NCBI GenBank assembly: GCA_038323475.1
Contig: JBBQHA010000006.1
Span: 1 to 58,002 of the forward strand
DNA length: 58,002 nucleotides
Direction: 5' to 3'
Source: SZAS-103 sp038323475
GTDB lineage: Bacteria; Pseudomonadota; Gammaproteobacteria; Xanthomonadales; Xanthomonadaceae
The stretch's first letter is position 1. Every line of letters starts with the position of its first letter. Under the pieces are notes generated by a model. The model was not told the origin of the DNA, did not search any database, and saw nothing but the letters and a program-made list of their open reading frames with translations. Below, in pieces: positions 26,082 through 35,140 of the stretch. Position numbers and translations under genes: made by a program.

Positions 26082-26537
26082 TCAGCGGCAGAAACTCGGA
26101 CGGTATTTCGGGCTGATCGTCGTGCCTGCATTGCTGCAGTTCCAGGAAGTCGCGCCGCTGTTGGACGTGACGGGCGACATCACCAGGAACATGCCGCTGA
26201 TCGCGGCGTTGGCGTGCTGTGGGGCCACGTTGGAGAAGGTGACCCGCACCAGGCCTGGGCCGCCCGCGGGGTTTCCGACATCGACCTGACTTACGTAATG
26301 ACCGGCGATGCTCGTCGCCGTCGCTACTCCGGCGGAGGCGTTGGATATTGGATAGTTCCCGGTCGTCTCGTGAAAATCCTCGATCGCTGCCCGCACGCCG
26401 TCGGCGAGCGACAAACCCTCCGACACCTCGGCCCGGATGACGTAATCCTGATAGGCGGGGATTGCGATTGCTGCAAGGATCGCGATGATCGCGACAACGA
26501 TCATGAGCTCGATGAGTGTGAAGCCAGCATTACGCAT
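26082..26537 (-). CDS. pilA2: Type IV pilin PilA (copy 2)
   Basis: The 151-residue prepilin has the leader MRNAG before FTLIELMIVVAIIAILAAIA, Glu5, and a C-terminal disulphide loop (WNCSNAGTTISPKYRPSFC). It is a paralogue of copy 1: the first 45 mature residues are nearly identical and the heads differ. It has its own sigma-54 promoter 33 bases upstream. Its ribosome site (CGGGG) is weaker than that of copy 1. Two adjacent pilA genes are common in Xanthomonas; one may be a minor or alternative subunit. The symbol is only a label. Confidence 0.92.
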   Translation of the reverse strand: MRNAGFTLIELMIVVAIIAILAAIAIPAYQDYVIRAEVSEGLSLADGVRAAIEDFHETTGNYPISNASAGVATATSIAGHYVSQVDVGNPAGGPGLVRVTFSNVAPQHANAAISGMFLVMSPVTSNSGATSWNCSNAGTTISPKYRPSFCR

Positions 26538-26569
26538 GGGTATGGCCCCGGGTAAATATAGATATCCCA

Positions 26570-26586
26570 AGCAAGCACCGTGCCGA
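26570..26586 (-). promoter_or_regulatory. Sigma-54 promoter of pilin copy 2
   Basis: On the minus strand the element reads TCGGCACGGTGCTTGCT, matching TGGCACG-N4-TTGCW with one mismatch in the -24 box. It lies 33 bases before the ATG. Like the promoter of copy 1, it should need PilR. Confidence 0.85.
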
Positions 26587-26595
26587 ACCAGAAAG

Positions 26596-26611
26596 CGTGA
26601 AACACATCACA
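26596..26611. promoter_or_regulatory. Candidate Clp/CRP-type operator upstream of pilin copy 2
   Basis: CGTGA-AACACA-TCACA matches the TGTGA-N6-TCACA consensus of CRP and its Xanthomonas homologue Clp at nine of ten positions. The centre is about 17 bases upstream of the -24 box. Clp is a c-di-GMP-responsive regulator in this order. The role is predicted from the match only. Confidence 0.4.
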
Positions 26612-26648
26612 CTCCTGGCATCTTGGTCGGCGCGGACGCGTCCCGCGG

Positions 26649-28046
26649 TCAGTCGATCCCCAGCTTCTTGAGCTTGTAGCGCAGCGCGCGGAAGGTGATG
26701 CCGAGTTTCGCGGCGGCCTTGGTCTTGTTGTAGCGGCATTCCTCGAGCGCACTGACTATGGCTTCGCGCTCCATGTGTTCCATGTGCCTGGGCAGCGCGT
26801 CGCTGAAGGCGTTGCCGCTCCCGCTGGGCATCCGGAAGACCGGATGCTCGCCGGTTACGCGCGCCGACGTTGCAGTCATGGCTGGCGGGCGCACCGGCTG
26901 GCCGACCGGCAGGCGCAGGTCGGAGCGGTGGATCGTCGCTCCCTCGCACAGCGCGGTGGCGCGCTCGAGGATGTTTTCCAGTTCGCGCACGTTGCCGGGG
27001 AACGGGTACTCGCGCAGCGCCTGCAGGGCGTCGGCGTCGAGGTAAGGCAGCGGTTCGCCGATCTCGGCCGAAAGCCGCTGCAGGATCGACTCGACCAGCA
27101 TCGGGATGTCTTCGCCGCGTTCGCGCAGCGGTGGCACCCGCAATTCGATCACGTTGAGCCGGTAGAACAGGTCGTGGCGGAAGCGGTTGTCCTCGACCTG
27201 CTGGGCGAGGTCCTTGTGGGTGGCCGACAGGATGCGCACGTCCACTGGCGCTTCGGCCGCGGCGCCGACCGCGCGCACGGATTTTTCCTGGATCACCCGC
27301 AGCAGCTTGACCTGCATGTGCAAGGGCAATTCGGCGACTTCGTCGAGGAACAGGGTGCCGCCGTTCGCCGCCTGGAACAGGCCATCCTTGTCGACGTGCG
27401 CGCCGGTGAAGCTGCCCTTCTTGTGGCCGAAGAACTCGCTCTCCATCAATTCCGCCGGGATCGCGCCGCAGTTCACCGGCACGAACGGACCATTTGCACG
27501 CGGTCCCTGTTCGTGGATGAGTTTTGCGACGCGTTCCTTGCCCGCGCCGGATTCGCCGGCGATATAGACCGGCGCCTGGCTGCGCGCGAGCTTGGCGATG
27601 GTCTGGCGCAGCTGCTGCATGACCGCCGACTCGCCGGTCAGTCCGGACGCCGACGGTGCCGCCGAGCGGCGTTGCTGGTGCAGGTCCAGCGCGTTGTTCA
27701 CGAGCCGGCGCAGGACGGTCAGGTCCACTGGCTTGGAAACGAAGTCGAAGGCGCCGGCCTTGAGCGCGCCGACCGCGGCTTCGACATTGCCGTAAGCGGT
27801 GATCATGGCGACTGGAGTATCCGGGTAACGCGCGACGATGTGCGCGATCAGGTCCAGTCCGCTGCCGTCGGGGAGGCGCATGTCGGTCAGGCACAGGTCG
27901 TAGCTGTGCTCGGCGAGTTGAGCACGCGCACTCGTCACGTCGGCCGCCGCATCCACGCGCAGCCCCATCCGGCCCAAGGTCAGGACCAGCAGTTCGCGGA
28001 TGTCGCGTTCGTCATCGACCACAAGTGCGCTGCGCGCGTTCGCCAT
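26649..28046 (-). CDS. pilR: Sigma-54-dependent response regulator PilR
   Basis: The 465-residue protein is an NtrC-type activator. It has a receiver domain (1-115) with phospho-acceptor D55 in LCLTDMRLPDG and an AAA+ domain with Walker A GESGAGKE (164-171). The sigma-54 contact loop is ESEFFGHKKGSFTGA, a GSFTGA variant of GAFTGA; Walker B is GGTLFLDEV. A Fis-type helix-turn-helix (NKTKAAAKLGITFRALRYKLKKLGI) is at the end. PilR activates pilA from -24/-12 promoters. Both neighbouring pilins carry such promoters immediately downstream. It follows pilS, its kinase, by 125 bases. Confidence 0.98.
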   Translation of the reverse strand: MANARSALVVDDERDIRELLVLTLGRMGLRVDAAADVTSARAQLAEHSYDLCLTDMRLPDGSGLDLIAHIVARYPDTPVAMITAYGNVEAAVGALKAGAFDFVSKPVDLTVLRRLVNNALDLHQQRRSAAPSASGLTGESAVMQQLRQTIAKLARSQAPVYIAGESGAGKERVAKLIHEQGPRANGPFVPVNCGAIPAELMESEFFGHKKGSFTGAHVDKDGLFQAANGGTLFLDEVAELPLHMQVKLLRVIQEKSVRAVGAAAEAPVDVRILSATHKDLAQQVEDNRFRHDLFYRLNVIELRVPPLRERGEDIPMLVESILQRLSAEIGEPLPYLDADALQALREYPFPGNVRELENILERATALCEGATIHRSDLRLPVGQPVRPPAMTATSARVTGEHPVFRMPSGSGNAFSDALPRHMEHMEREAIVSALEECRYNKTKAAAKLGITFRALRYKLKKLGID

Positions 28047-28104
28047 CGATTCCTGCCCGTTCCCTGACGATCAGTGCCGGACCACCAATGCGTGTGCCGA
28101 TCGA

Positions 28105-28126
28105 TGTCCGCCGTCCCCTGCGGACA
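28105..28126 (-). repeat. Small hairpin between pilS and pilR
   Basis: TGTCCGC and GCGGACA form a perfect seven-base stem with an eight-base loop in the pilS-pilR spacer. No T-run follows in either direction, so it is more likely an mRNA structure or processing site than a terminator. Confidence 0.4.
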
Positions 28127-28171
28127 CATTAGCCCAAGCGTGACGGTGGGGCTAGGGCTGCGGCCCTTGCC

Positions 28172-29788
28172 TCAGGCCCTCGCCGTGGTTCGCGACAGCG
28201 GTTCGGTGCGGGCCAGGGTGACCCGGAAACAGCTGCCGCCGGCGGGCAGGGTGATGTGCTTGAGACTGGCCTGGTTGGCTTCGCAGAGCTGGCGCGCGAT
28301 GTACAGGCCGAGTCCGGTGCCGTGTTCGCTGGTGGTATAGAACGGCTCGAACAACTGTTCGGCGACGCTCGGCGGGATGCCAGGCCCGCGATCGACGATG
28401 TCCAGCGCCGGTTCGCCGTCGTCGTCGCGATGCACCACCAGGGTGACGCGCGCCTGTTCGCCGGGCATGCGCCCGTAGGTCAGTGCGTTCTGCATCAGGA
28501 CTGTCACCACCTGCTGCAGGTGCTGCGGATCCATCGTCGCGCGCAACGGGCCTTCCGGTGCGCTGACGCGCAACTCGTCGCGTTCGTCCGGCGGGGTCTG
28601 GTGGAACTCGTTGATGAAATGCTGCGCCCACGCGACCAGTTCCAGCGACTCGGGTCGCGACCGCTCGCGGCGAGCGAGACCGAGCACATTCTGGACGATC
28701 CCGTCCATGCGCTGGCATTGCGAGTTGATGATCTCGACCAGGCGGTGGTCGGTCTCCGGCTCGATCTGCGATTCGCGCAGCAACTGGGCGGCGTGGCTGA
28801 TCGCCGCGAGCGGATTGCGGATCTCGTGCGCGATGCTCGCCGACAGGCGGCCGAGCGTGGTCAGGGTCAGCTCCTCGGCGCGGCGCGACAGCAGGGAGGT
28901 GTCGTCGAGGAAGATCAGGGTGAGTTCGTCGACGCCGCCGAGCGAGGTGAACCGCGGGATCACGGCCGGCGTGTCCGCGGCGAGCGCCAGCGGCGTGCTG
29001 TCCGCGCGCTGCTGCTGGCGCCAGTGCCAGAGCCGGCGCGAAAGTTCGGGTGCGACGTCGCCCAGTTCGCGGCGTTCCGGCGACGGATTGCCGAGCAGGT
29101 ACCACGCCGCTTCGTTGAACAGGCGGATCGTGTTGTCGGAATCCACCGCAAGCAGGCCGGTACGCATGCGGCGGATGATCATCTCGTTTATGCGCGCGAG
29201 GTTGTCCACTTCGGCGCCGCGCTGTTCGGCCAGCACTTCGGTCTCGCGCAATTGCCTGCCGAGCAGGTTGGTCAGCATCGCGGTCGCGAGGTAACTCACG
29301 CCGAACATCACCGCTTCGGGAAGCGGGCGCGTCTCCTGCAGCGCGAGTTGTGCATAGACGTAGTCGCCGAATTGCAGCAGCGCCGCGGTTCCGGCAATGA
29401 TCAGGCTCCAGCGCAGCGACAGCAGCAGCGCACTGGCGCCGACATTGAACAGCAGCAACAGGGCGATACCGCTGCTGAAGCCGATCAGGTTGTGCAGCAG
29501 GACCGCGTAGGCCACCAGGTCCAGCCCGATGCCGGCCGCGACCAGCGAGCGCAATGGCCAGCGGGGCTTGCGCGCGATCAGGAACAACGTGCTGCCCAGG
29601 ATCAGGTACAGCACCGACGCGGTGTACGGCCATGCCGGATTGCGTACCCTGACGAGGCTCATCGCCAGCGGGCTGAACACCACGAACGCCAGCAGTCCGG
29701 CTTCGAGCACCCGGAACAGCGACAGGAAGTACAGCTCGCGGCGCAGTCCCGCTTCGCCAGCCGGCGGTGCACGCAACTCGAAGGACAT
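28172..29788 (-). CDS. pilS: Sensor histidine kinase PilS
   Basis: The 538-residue kinase has six membrane helices in the first 190 residues, a PAS-like domain (about 200-310) and the H-box LSASIAHEIRNPLAA. ATP-binding motifs include N-box QNALTYG, DRGPGIPP (G1) and GTGLGLYIAR (G2). PilS phosphorylates PilR and, in Pseudomonas, senses pilin levels in the membrane to autoregulate pilA. The pilS-pilR order and the sucCD neighbours are typical of the order. A divergent spacer of 308 bases with repeats separates it from sucC. Confidence 0.96.
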   Translation of the reverse strand: MSFELRAPPAGEAGLRRELYFLSLFRVLEAGLLAFVVFSPLAMSLVRVRNPAWPYTASVLYLILGSTLFLIARKPRWPLRSLVAAGIGLDLVAYAVLLHNLIGFSSGIALLLLFNVGASALLLSLRWSLIIAGTAALLQFGDYVYAQLALQETRPLPEAVMFGVSYLATAMLTNLLGRQLRETEVLAEQRGAEVDNLARINEMIIRRMRTGLLAVDSDNTIRLFNEAAWYLLGNPSPERRELGDVAPELSRRLWHWRQQQRADSTPLALAADTPAVIPRFTSLGGVDELTLIFLDDTSLLSRRAEELTLTTLGRLSASIAHEIRNPLAAISHAAQLLRESQIEPETDHRLVEIINSQCQRMDGIVQNVLGLARRERSRPESLELVAWAQHFINEFHQTPPDERDELRVSAPEGPLRATMDPQHLQQVVTVLMQNALTYGRMPGEQARVTLVVHRDDDGEPALDIVDRGPGIPPSVAEQLFEPFYTTSEHGTGLGLYIARQLCEANQASLKHITLPAGGSCFRVTLARTEPLSRTTARA

Positions 29789-30096
29789 GCCCGTGATCCG
29801 CCGTGGCTCCGCCTAACACGTCGCGAGTATAGGATGCAAAGGAGCGGTGTTTTGCCTTTGCCTGGTCGCTTGCCCACAATAGGCCGGCTGCGGTCCACGC
29901 ACGCGCCACGCGCGGCGTCGATGATCTCCATCGCTCCCACTCCGGTCATGTCGCATGTCAAACTTCAGATGACGGGAGATCTGGTCGGCATGACCTCCCT
30001 CACCCCACCACAGGCTCCGCCGGTGGTCCTCCCCTCTCCCGCGGCGCGGGCGAGGGACGAACGCGTCGCTCCGCGACGACTCAATCAAGGTGACGC
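29789..30096. promoter_or_regulatory. Divergent pilS/sucC region with hairpin and repeat
   Basis: No gene is seen in these 308 bases. GCAAAGG/CCTTTGC (29837-29862) forms a hairpin. TTGCCT (29852) and CACAAT (29875) with 17-base spacing are a possible sucC promoter. The right third (about 29993-30060) is a palindromic repeat containing CCCTCACCCC and CTCTCCCGCGG..CGGGCGAGGG. AAGGTGA precedes the sucC ATG as a ribosome site. Confidence 0.45.
29993..30060. repeat. CTCTCCC/GGGTGAGGG-type palindromic repeat
   Basis: The stretch has the CCCTCACCCC and CTCTCCCGCG-GCGGGCGAGGG blocks that also occur near 39676 and, inserted in frame, within hom at 53373-53551. It appears here as part of the sucC leader. 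Confidence 0.6.
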
Positions 30097-31263
30097 ATGA
30101 ATTTCCACGAGTACCAGGCCAAGGAACTGTTCGCCGAGTACGGCATTCCGGTGCCGGCCGGGCGCATTGCGCGCACCCCCGATGAAGCCGCCGAAGCAGC
30201 GATCGCGCTGGGCGGCACGCAATGGGTGGTGAAGGCGCAGATCCACGCGGGTGGCCGCGGCAAGGCCGGCGGCGTGAAGCTGGTCAAGACCCCGGAGGCG
30301 GCGAAGGAAGCCGCGGCCGCGATGCTCGGCAAGGGCATGGTCACCTACCAGTCCGCAGGCCGGGCATTGCCGGTGGACGTGGTGCTGATCAGCGAGTGCA
30401 ACGACATCCTCAAGGAACTGTATCTCTCGGTGCTGGTCGATCGCAGCAGCAAGTCGATCAGCTACATCGCGTCGGCCGACGGCGGCGTGGAGATCGAGAA
30501 GACCGCCGAGGAAAACCCCGACGCGATCCAGTTGCTCGAAGTGAACTTCGTGCAGGGCCTGCAGCCCTACCAGTGCCGCAAGATGGGCTTCGCGCTCGGC
30601 CTGTCGAACAAGCAGGTCGGCCAGCTCACAAAAATCATGATGGGCCTGTACCGCCTGTTCAACGATTTCGACCTCTCGCTGGTCGAACTCAATCCGCTCG
30701 CGATCGTGAAATCCGGCGATCTGATGGCACTGGACGGCAAAGTCAATTCCGACGACAACGCCGAGTACCGCCAGCCGCGCCTCACGGCGATGCGCGACGT
30801 CGCCCAGGAAGACGACACCGAAGTGCTGGCCGCGAAGCACAACCTCAATTACGTGACCATGGACGGTGACATCGGCTGCATGGTCAACGGCGCCGGGCTC
30901 GCGATGGCGACGATGGACGTGATCAAGCTGTCCGGCGGCGAACCTGCGAACTTCCTCGATGTCGGCGGAGGCGCGACCAAGGAGCGCGTGACCGAGGCAT
31001 TCAAGCTGATCCTGTCGAGCGACAAGGTGCGCGCGATCTTCGTGAATATCTTCGGCGGCATCGTCCGTTGCGACATGATCGCCGAGGGCATCATCGCCGC
31101 GGTCAAGGAAGTCGACGTCAAGGTGCCGGTGGTCGTGCGCCTTGAAGGCACCAACGTCGAGGCCGGCAAGCAGCTGCTGAAGAATTCCGGGCTCGCGATC
31201 ATCGCGGCCGACGACATCAACGATGGCGCGAAGAAGGTCGTCGCCGCCGCGAAGAGCGGCTGA
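30097..31263 (+). CDS. sucC: Succinyl-CoA synthetase beta subunit (ADP-forming)
   Basis: SucC with SucD converts succinyl-CoA to succinate with formation of ATP in the citric acid cycle. The 388-residue product has the ATP-grasp domain (start MNFHEYQAKELFAEYGIPVP; VVKAQIHAGGRGKAGGVK), the nucleotide-binding ISECNDILKELYLSVLVDR and the CoA-ligase domain (FLDVGGGATKERV, VNIFGGIVRCD). Length is that of E. coli SucC. sucD follows after 136 bases filled by a repeat element, an unusually long gap for these usually adjacent genes. Confidence 0.99.
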   Translation: MNFHEYQAKELFAEYGIPVPAGRIARTPDEAAEAAIALGGTQWVVKAQIHAGGRGKAGGVKLVKTPEAAKEAAAAMLGKGMVTYQSAGRALPVDVVLISECNDILKELYLSVLVDRSSKSISYIASADGGVEIEKTAEENPDAIQLLEVNFVQGLQPYQCRKMGFALGLSNKQVGQLTKIMMGLYRLFNDFDLSLVELNPLAIVKSGDLMALDGKVNSDDNAEYRQPRLTAMRDVAQEDDTEVLAAKHNLNYVTMDGDIGCMVNGAGLAMATMDVIKLSGGEPANFLDVGGGATKERVTEAFKLILSSDKVRAIFVNIFGGIVRCDMIAEGIIAAVKEVDVKVPVVVRLEGTNVEAGKQLLKNSGLAIIAADDINDGAKKVVAAAKSG

Positions 31264-31275
31264 GACCTCGTTTTC

Positions 31276-31380
31276 TTGTCGTTCCGGGAGCAGGGAGAAG
31301 AGACTTGCCAACAGCGCAGCGAATCAACCTCCCGCGCCCGGAACTCACCAGCAGATCCCTGGCTTCTCTGGGGATGACAA
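31276..31380. repeat. Inverted-end repeat element between sucC and sucD
   Basis: The element starts TTGTCGTTCCGGGAGCAGGGA and ends TCCCTGGC..GGGGATGACAA, so the ends are imperfect inverted copies. The GGGATGACA end recurs at about 40924-40932 and 50889-50897. It looks like a short non-autonomous repeat inside the sucCD operon. Confidence 0.6.
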
Positions 31381-31399
31381 CTTCCAGGATTCGAATCAT

Positions 31400-32281
<882 letters not shown>

Positions 32282-32296
32282 GGAATCGGAATTCCC

Positions 32297-34030
32297 TTGC
32301 GCATCGCGCTCGCCCAGTTCGATTTTCCGGTCGGCGCGGTCGTCGCCAACGCCGAACGCATCGCCGAGCTGATCGCGCAGGCGCGCGATGCGCATCGCGC
32401 GGATGTCGTGCTGTTTCCCGAGCTCGCGCTGTCGGGTTATCCGCCGGAGGATCTGCTGCAGCGGCCGGATTTCCTCGCCGCCTGCGAGGCCGCGCTGGCG
32501 CGGATAGCGGCGGCGACGCACGGCATCGTCGCCGTCGTCGGCCATCCCGAATCCGCCGGCGCGGTGGTGTTCAACGCCGCGAGCGTGCTGCGCGACGGCG
32601 CGATCGCGACGACCTATCGCAAGCGCGAGCTGCCCAACTACGCGGTGTTCGACGAGCGGCGTTATTTTGCGGCCGGCGATGGCGCATGCGTGTTCGACGT
32701 CGATGGCGTCAGCGTCGGCCTGGTGATCTGCGAGGACCTGTGGTTCGCCGAGCCGCTCGCCGCGACCGTCGCGCTCGGCGCGCAGATCGTGCTTGCGCCG
32801 AACGCATCGCCGTTCGAGGGCGACAAGGCCATGCAGCGCGATGCATTGCTCGCGCAGCGGGTCATGGAGTCGCGGTCGCAGGGCGAGGGCGTCGCGATCG
32901 CGTATCTCAATGTGGTCGGTGGGCAGGACAGCATCGTGTTCGATGGCGCCTCGTGCCTGGCCGATGGCGATGGCCACGTCCATCCGGCCGCGGCGGCATT
33001 CGAGGACCATCTCCTCATCGCCGATTTCGATCCGGCGGCGCGGCGCTTCGAGTGCGTCGCATGGCCAGCCGAAACCGACGAGCAGCGCGCTTCGCTGGCG
33101 TATCGCGCGATCGTGCGCGGCACCCGCGACTACCTGCACAAGAACGGCTTCAAGCAGGCCGTGCTCGGGCTTTCCGGCGGCGTGGACTCGGCCCTGGTGC
33201 TCGCGCTCGCGGTCGATGCGCTCGGCGCCGACAACGTGCTCGCGGTGCGGCTGCCGTCGCGCTATACGTCGGACCTGAGCAACGATCTCGCCAGCGAACA
33301 GGCGCGCACACTCGGCGTGCGCATCGAGACATTGCCGATCGAAGCGCCGTTCAGGGGGTTCCTCGAGGCGCTCGCGCCGTTGTTCGCAGGCCTCGATTCC
33401 GATGTCACCGAGGAAAACCTGCAGTCGCGCTGCCGCGGCGCGCTGCTGATGGCATTGTCGAACAAGACCGGTCGGCTGTTGCTCACGACCGGCAACAAGA
33501 GCGAATACGCGGTCGGCTACGCGACGATCTACGGCGACATGTGCGGCGGCTTCGCGCCGATCAAGGACCTGTACAAGACCGAAGTCTATGCGCTGTGCGA
33601 GTGGCGCAACCAGCAAGCGGGGAACAGCGAACAGGGAACAGGGAACGGGAACGGGAAGGGCAGATTCTGGAGCGTTGTACCTGATTCCACCGATTCCCGA
33701 TCCCCGATCCCCATTCCCGACCCAGGCTGGGTCATTCCGCAGGCCGTCATCGACCGTGCGCCATCGGCGGAATTGCGCGAGAACCAGACCGACCAGGATT
33801 CGCTGCCGCCGTACGACGTGCTCGACGCGATCCTGTTCCGCGACATCGAGCAGGAGCAGTCGCGCGCGGACATCATCGCCGCAGGGTTCGATGCGGCGAC
33901 CGTGGACCGCGTGCTTCGGCTGGTGCGGGTCAGCGAATGGAAACGCCAGCAGTCGGCGCCAGGGCCGAAAGTGTCGCGGCGCGCATTCGATCGCGAGCGG
34001 CGCTATCCGATCACTTCAGGGCGCTATTGA
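32297..34030 (+). CDS. nadE: Glutamine-dependent NAD+ synthetase, with an in-frame repeat insertion
   Basis: The 577-residue enzyme makes NAD from nicotinic acid adenine dinucleotide using glutamine. The N-terminal nitrilase-type glutaminase (1-260) has Glu in FPELALSGYPPEDLL, Lys in YRKRELPNY and Cys in LVICEDLWF. The C-terminal synthetase has the PP-loop SGGVDSA from residue 293 and the later NKTGRLLLTTGNKSEYAVGY and SAELRENQTDQDSLPPYDVLD. About residues 438-478, between the Q-rich CEWRNQ and WVIPQAVIDRAPSAEL, are encoded by low-complexity repeat DNA absent from usual family members. The start is TTG at 32297. Confidence 0.95.
   Translation: MRIALAQFDFPVGAVVANAERIAELIAQARDAHRADVVLFPELALSGYPPEDLLQRPDFLAACEAALARIAAATHGIVAVVGHPESAGAVVFNAASVLRDGAIATTYRKRELPNYAVFDERRYFAAGDGACVFDVDGVSVGLVICEDLWFAEPLAATVALGAQIVLAPNASPFEGDKAMQRDALLAQRVMESRSQGEGVAIAYLNVVGGQDSIVFDGASCLADGDGHVHPAAAAFEDHLLIADFDPAARRFECVAWPAETDEQRASLAYRAIVRGTRDYLHKNGFKQAVLGLSGGVDSALVLALAVDALGADNVLAVRLPSRYTSDLSNDLASEQARTLGVRIETLPIEAPFRGFLEALAPLFAGLDSDVTEENLQSRCRGALLMALSNKTGRLLLTTGNKSEYAVGYATIYGDMCGGFAPIKDLYKTEVYALCEWRNQQAGNSEQGTGNGNGKGRFWSVVPDSTDSRSPIPIPDPGWVIPQAVIDRAPSAELRENQTDQDSLPPYDVLDAILFRDIEQEQSRADIIAAGFDAATVDRVLRLVRVSEWKRQQSAPGPKVSRRAFDRERRYPITSGRY
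33610..33729. repeat. GGGAAC / ATTCCCGATCCCC repeat inside nadE
   Basis: The left half has repeated GGGAACA/GGGAACG units and the right half has ATTCCCGATCCCCGATCCCC, roughly complementary. It is the same kind of array as at the secA-mutT junction. It stays in frame through about 40 codons. Confidence 0.75.
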
Positions 34031-34096
34031 TCGAGGCGCGTCGATCGGTGCGCGACAGGGCGCGCCCGAGCGGTTGCCGCGTTCGCCGGGGTCGAA

Positions 34097-34951
34097 CTAC
34101 TGCCCGCCGGCGAACGGATTCAGCTGGTGGATCAGGCCTTCCTTGCGCGGCCAGCGGCCGGCGAGCCACGGATGGTCTGGATGGTTTTGCTGCAGCACGC
34201 GCTTGGCGTCGTCGGCCAGCTTGGTGTCGCCCAGGCGCTTGTAGGACTCGGCCATCAGTGCCAGCGCATCGCCGTCGAACTGGCTCTGCGGGAAGTTCAC
34301 GATCACGTACTGTCCGCGGTTGGCGGCGGCCACGTAGGCCTTGCGATTCAGGTAGTACAGGCCGACACCGATCTCGTGCTTGGCCAGTTCTTCACGCAGA
34401 TAGACCATGCGCTGGCGCGCATCCGGGGCGTAGCGACTGTTCGGGAACCGGCGCAGCAGATCGGCGAAATCGTTGAAGCTCTGGCGCGGCGAACCCTGGT
34501 CGCGCTGGCTGGCATCGAGTCGCGCGATGCGGGCGAGCAGCTGGTTGTCGCGGTTGAAGTTGATCAGCGCCTTCAGGTAGTAGGCGTAATCGACGTGGCG
34601 ATGGGTCGGATAGGTGCGGATGAAGCGATCGATGGTCGAGGACGCATCGTCGAACTTGCCGTCCTTGTATTGCGCGTAGGCCAGGTCGAGCTGGGCCTGC
34701 TCGGTGTAGGGACCGTACGGGAAACGCGAGATCAGGCGCTTGTAGTCGAGTTGCGCGCGGTCGAGGTTGTTGTAGACCAGTGCCTGGTGGCCGTCCGCAT
34801 ACAACTGGTCGACCGTCATGGTTTCGGTCTTGGCTTCCTTGTGGCCGAACAGCTTGTGGCCGTGGAAGATGGAGCAGCCGCTGCCGGCCAGCACGAATGA
34901 CATCATCAGGATCAGCAGCAGCGGGCGGGTCGCGCCAGGGTGTCGGATCAT
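34097..34951 (-). CDS. bamD: Outer membrane protein assembly factor BamD
   Basis: BamD is an essential lipoprotein of the BAM complex that inserts beta-barrels in the outer membrane. The 284-residue product has a signal peptide with lipobox LAGSGCS. Five TPR-like repeats follow (starting TMTVDQLYADGHQALVYNNLDRAQLDYKRL), with typical segments SRFPYGPYTEQAQLDLAYAQYK and RRFPNSRYAPDARQRMVYLREELAKHE. It is divergent from rluD, the usual arrangement. The minus-strand frame stays open far upstream through rluD, but only this portion encodes BamD. Confidence 0.97.
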   Translation of the reverse strand: MIRHPGATRPLLLILMMSFVLAGSGCSIFHGHKLFGHKEAKTETMTVDQLYADGHQALVYNNLDRAQLDYKRLISRFPYGPYTEQAQLDLAYAQYKDGKFDDASSTIDRFIRTYPTHRHVDYAYYLKALINFNRDNQLLARIARLDASQRDQGSPRQSFNDFADLLRRFPNSRYAPDARQRMVYLREELAKHEIGVGLYYLNRKAYVAAANRGQYVIVNFPQSQFDGDALALMAESYKRLGDTKLADDAKRVLQQNHPDHPWLAGRWPRKEGLIHQLNPFAGGQ

Positions 34952-35140
34952 CGGTTGCGGTCGGGCGGCAACGCCGCGCAGGGCGGCAAGGACGAGCATG
35001 ATAGCAGCCCGAACTCGCGATGCCTTCCCCGGCCGCCAGTCCGACCCCGAAAGGCGCAGGGCGGCGATCCGGCCGCAGCCGGCAAAAATGGCCCAAACTG
35101 GCGGCCTGGCACATGCCACAGGGCAAGAGACCGATTCCGC

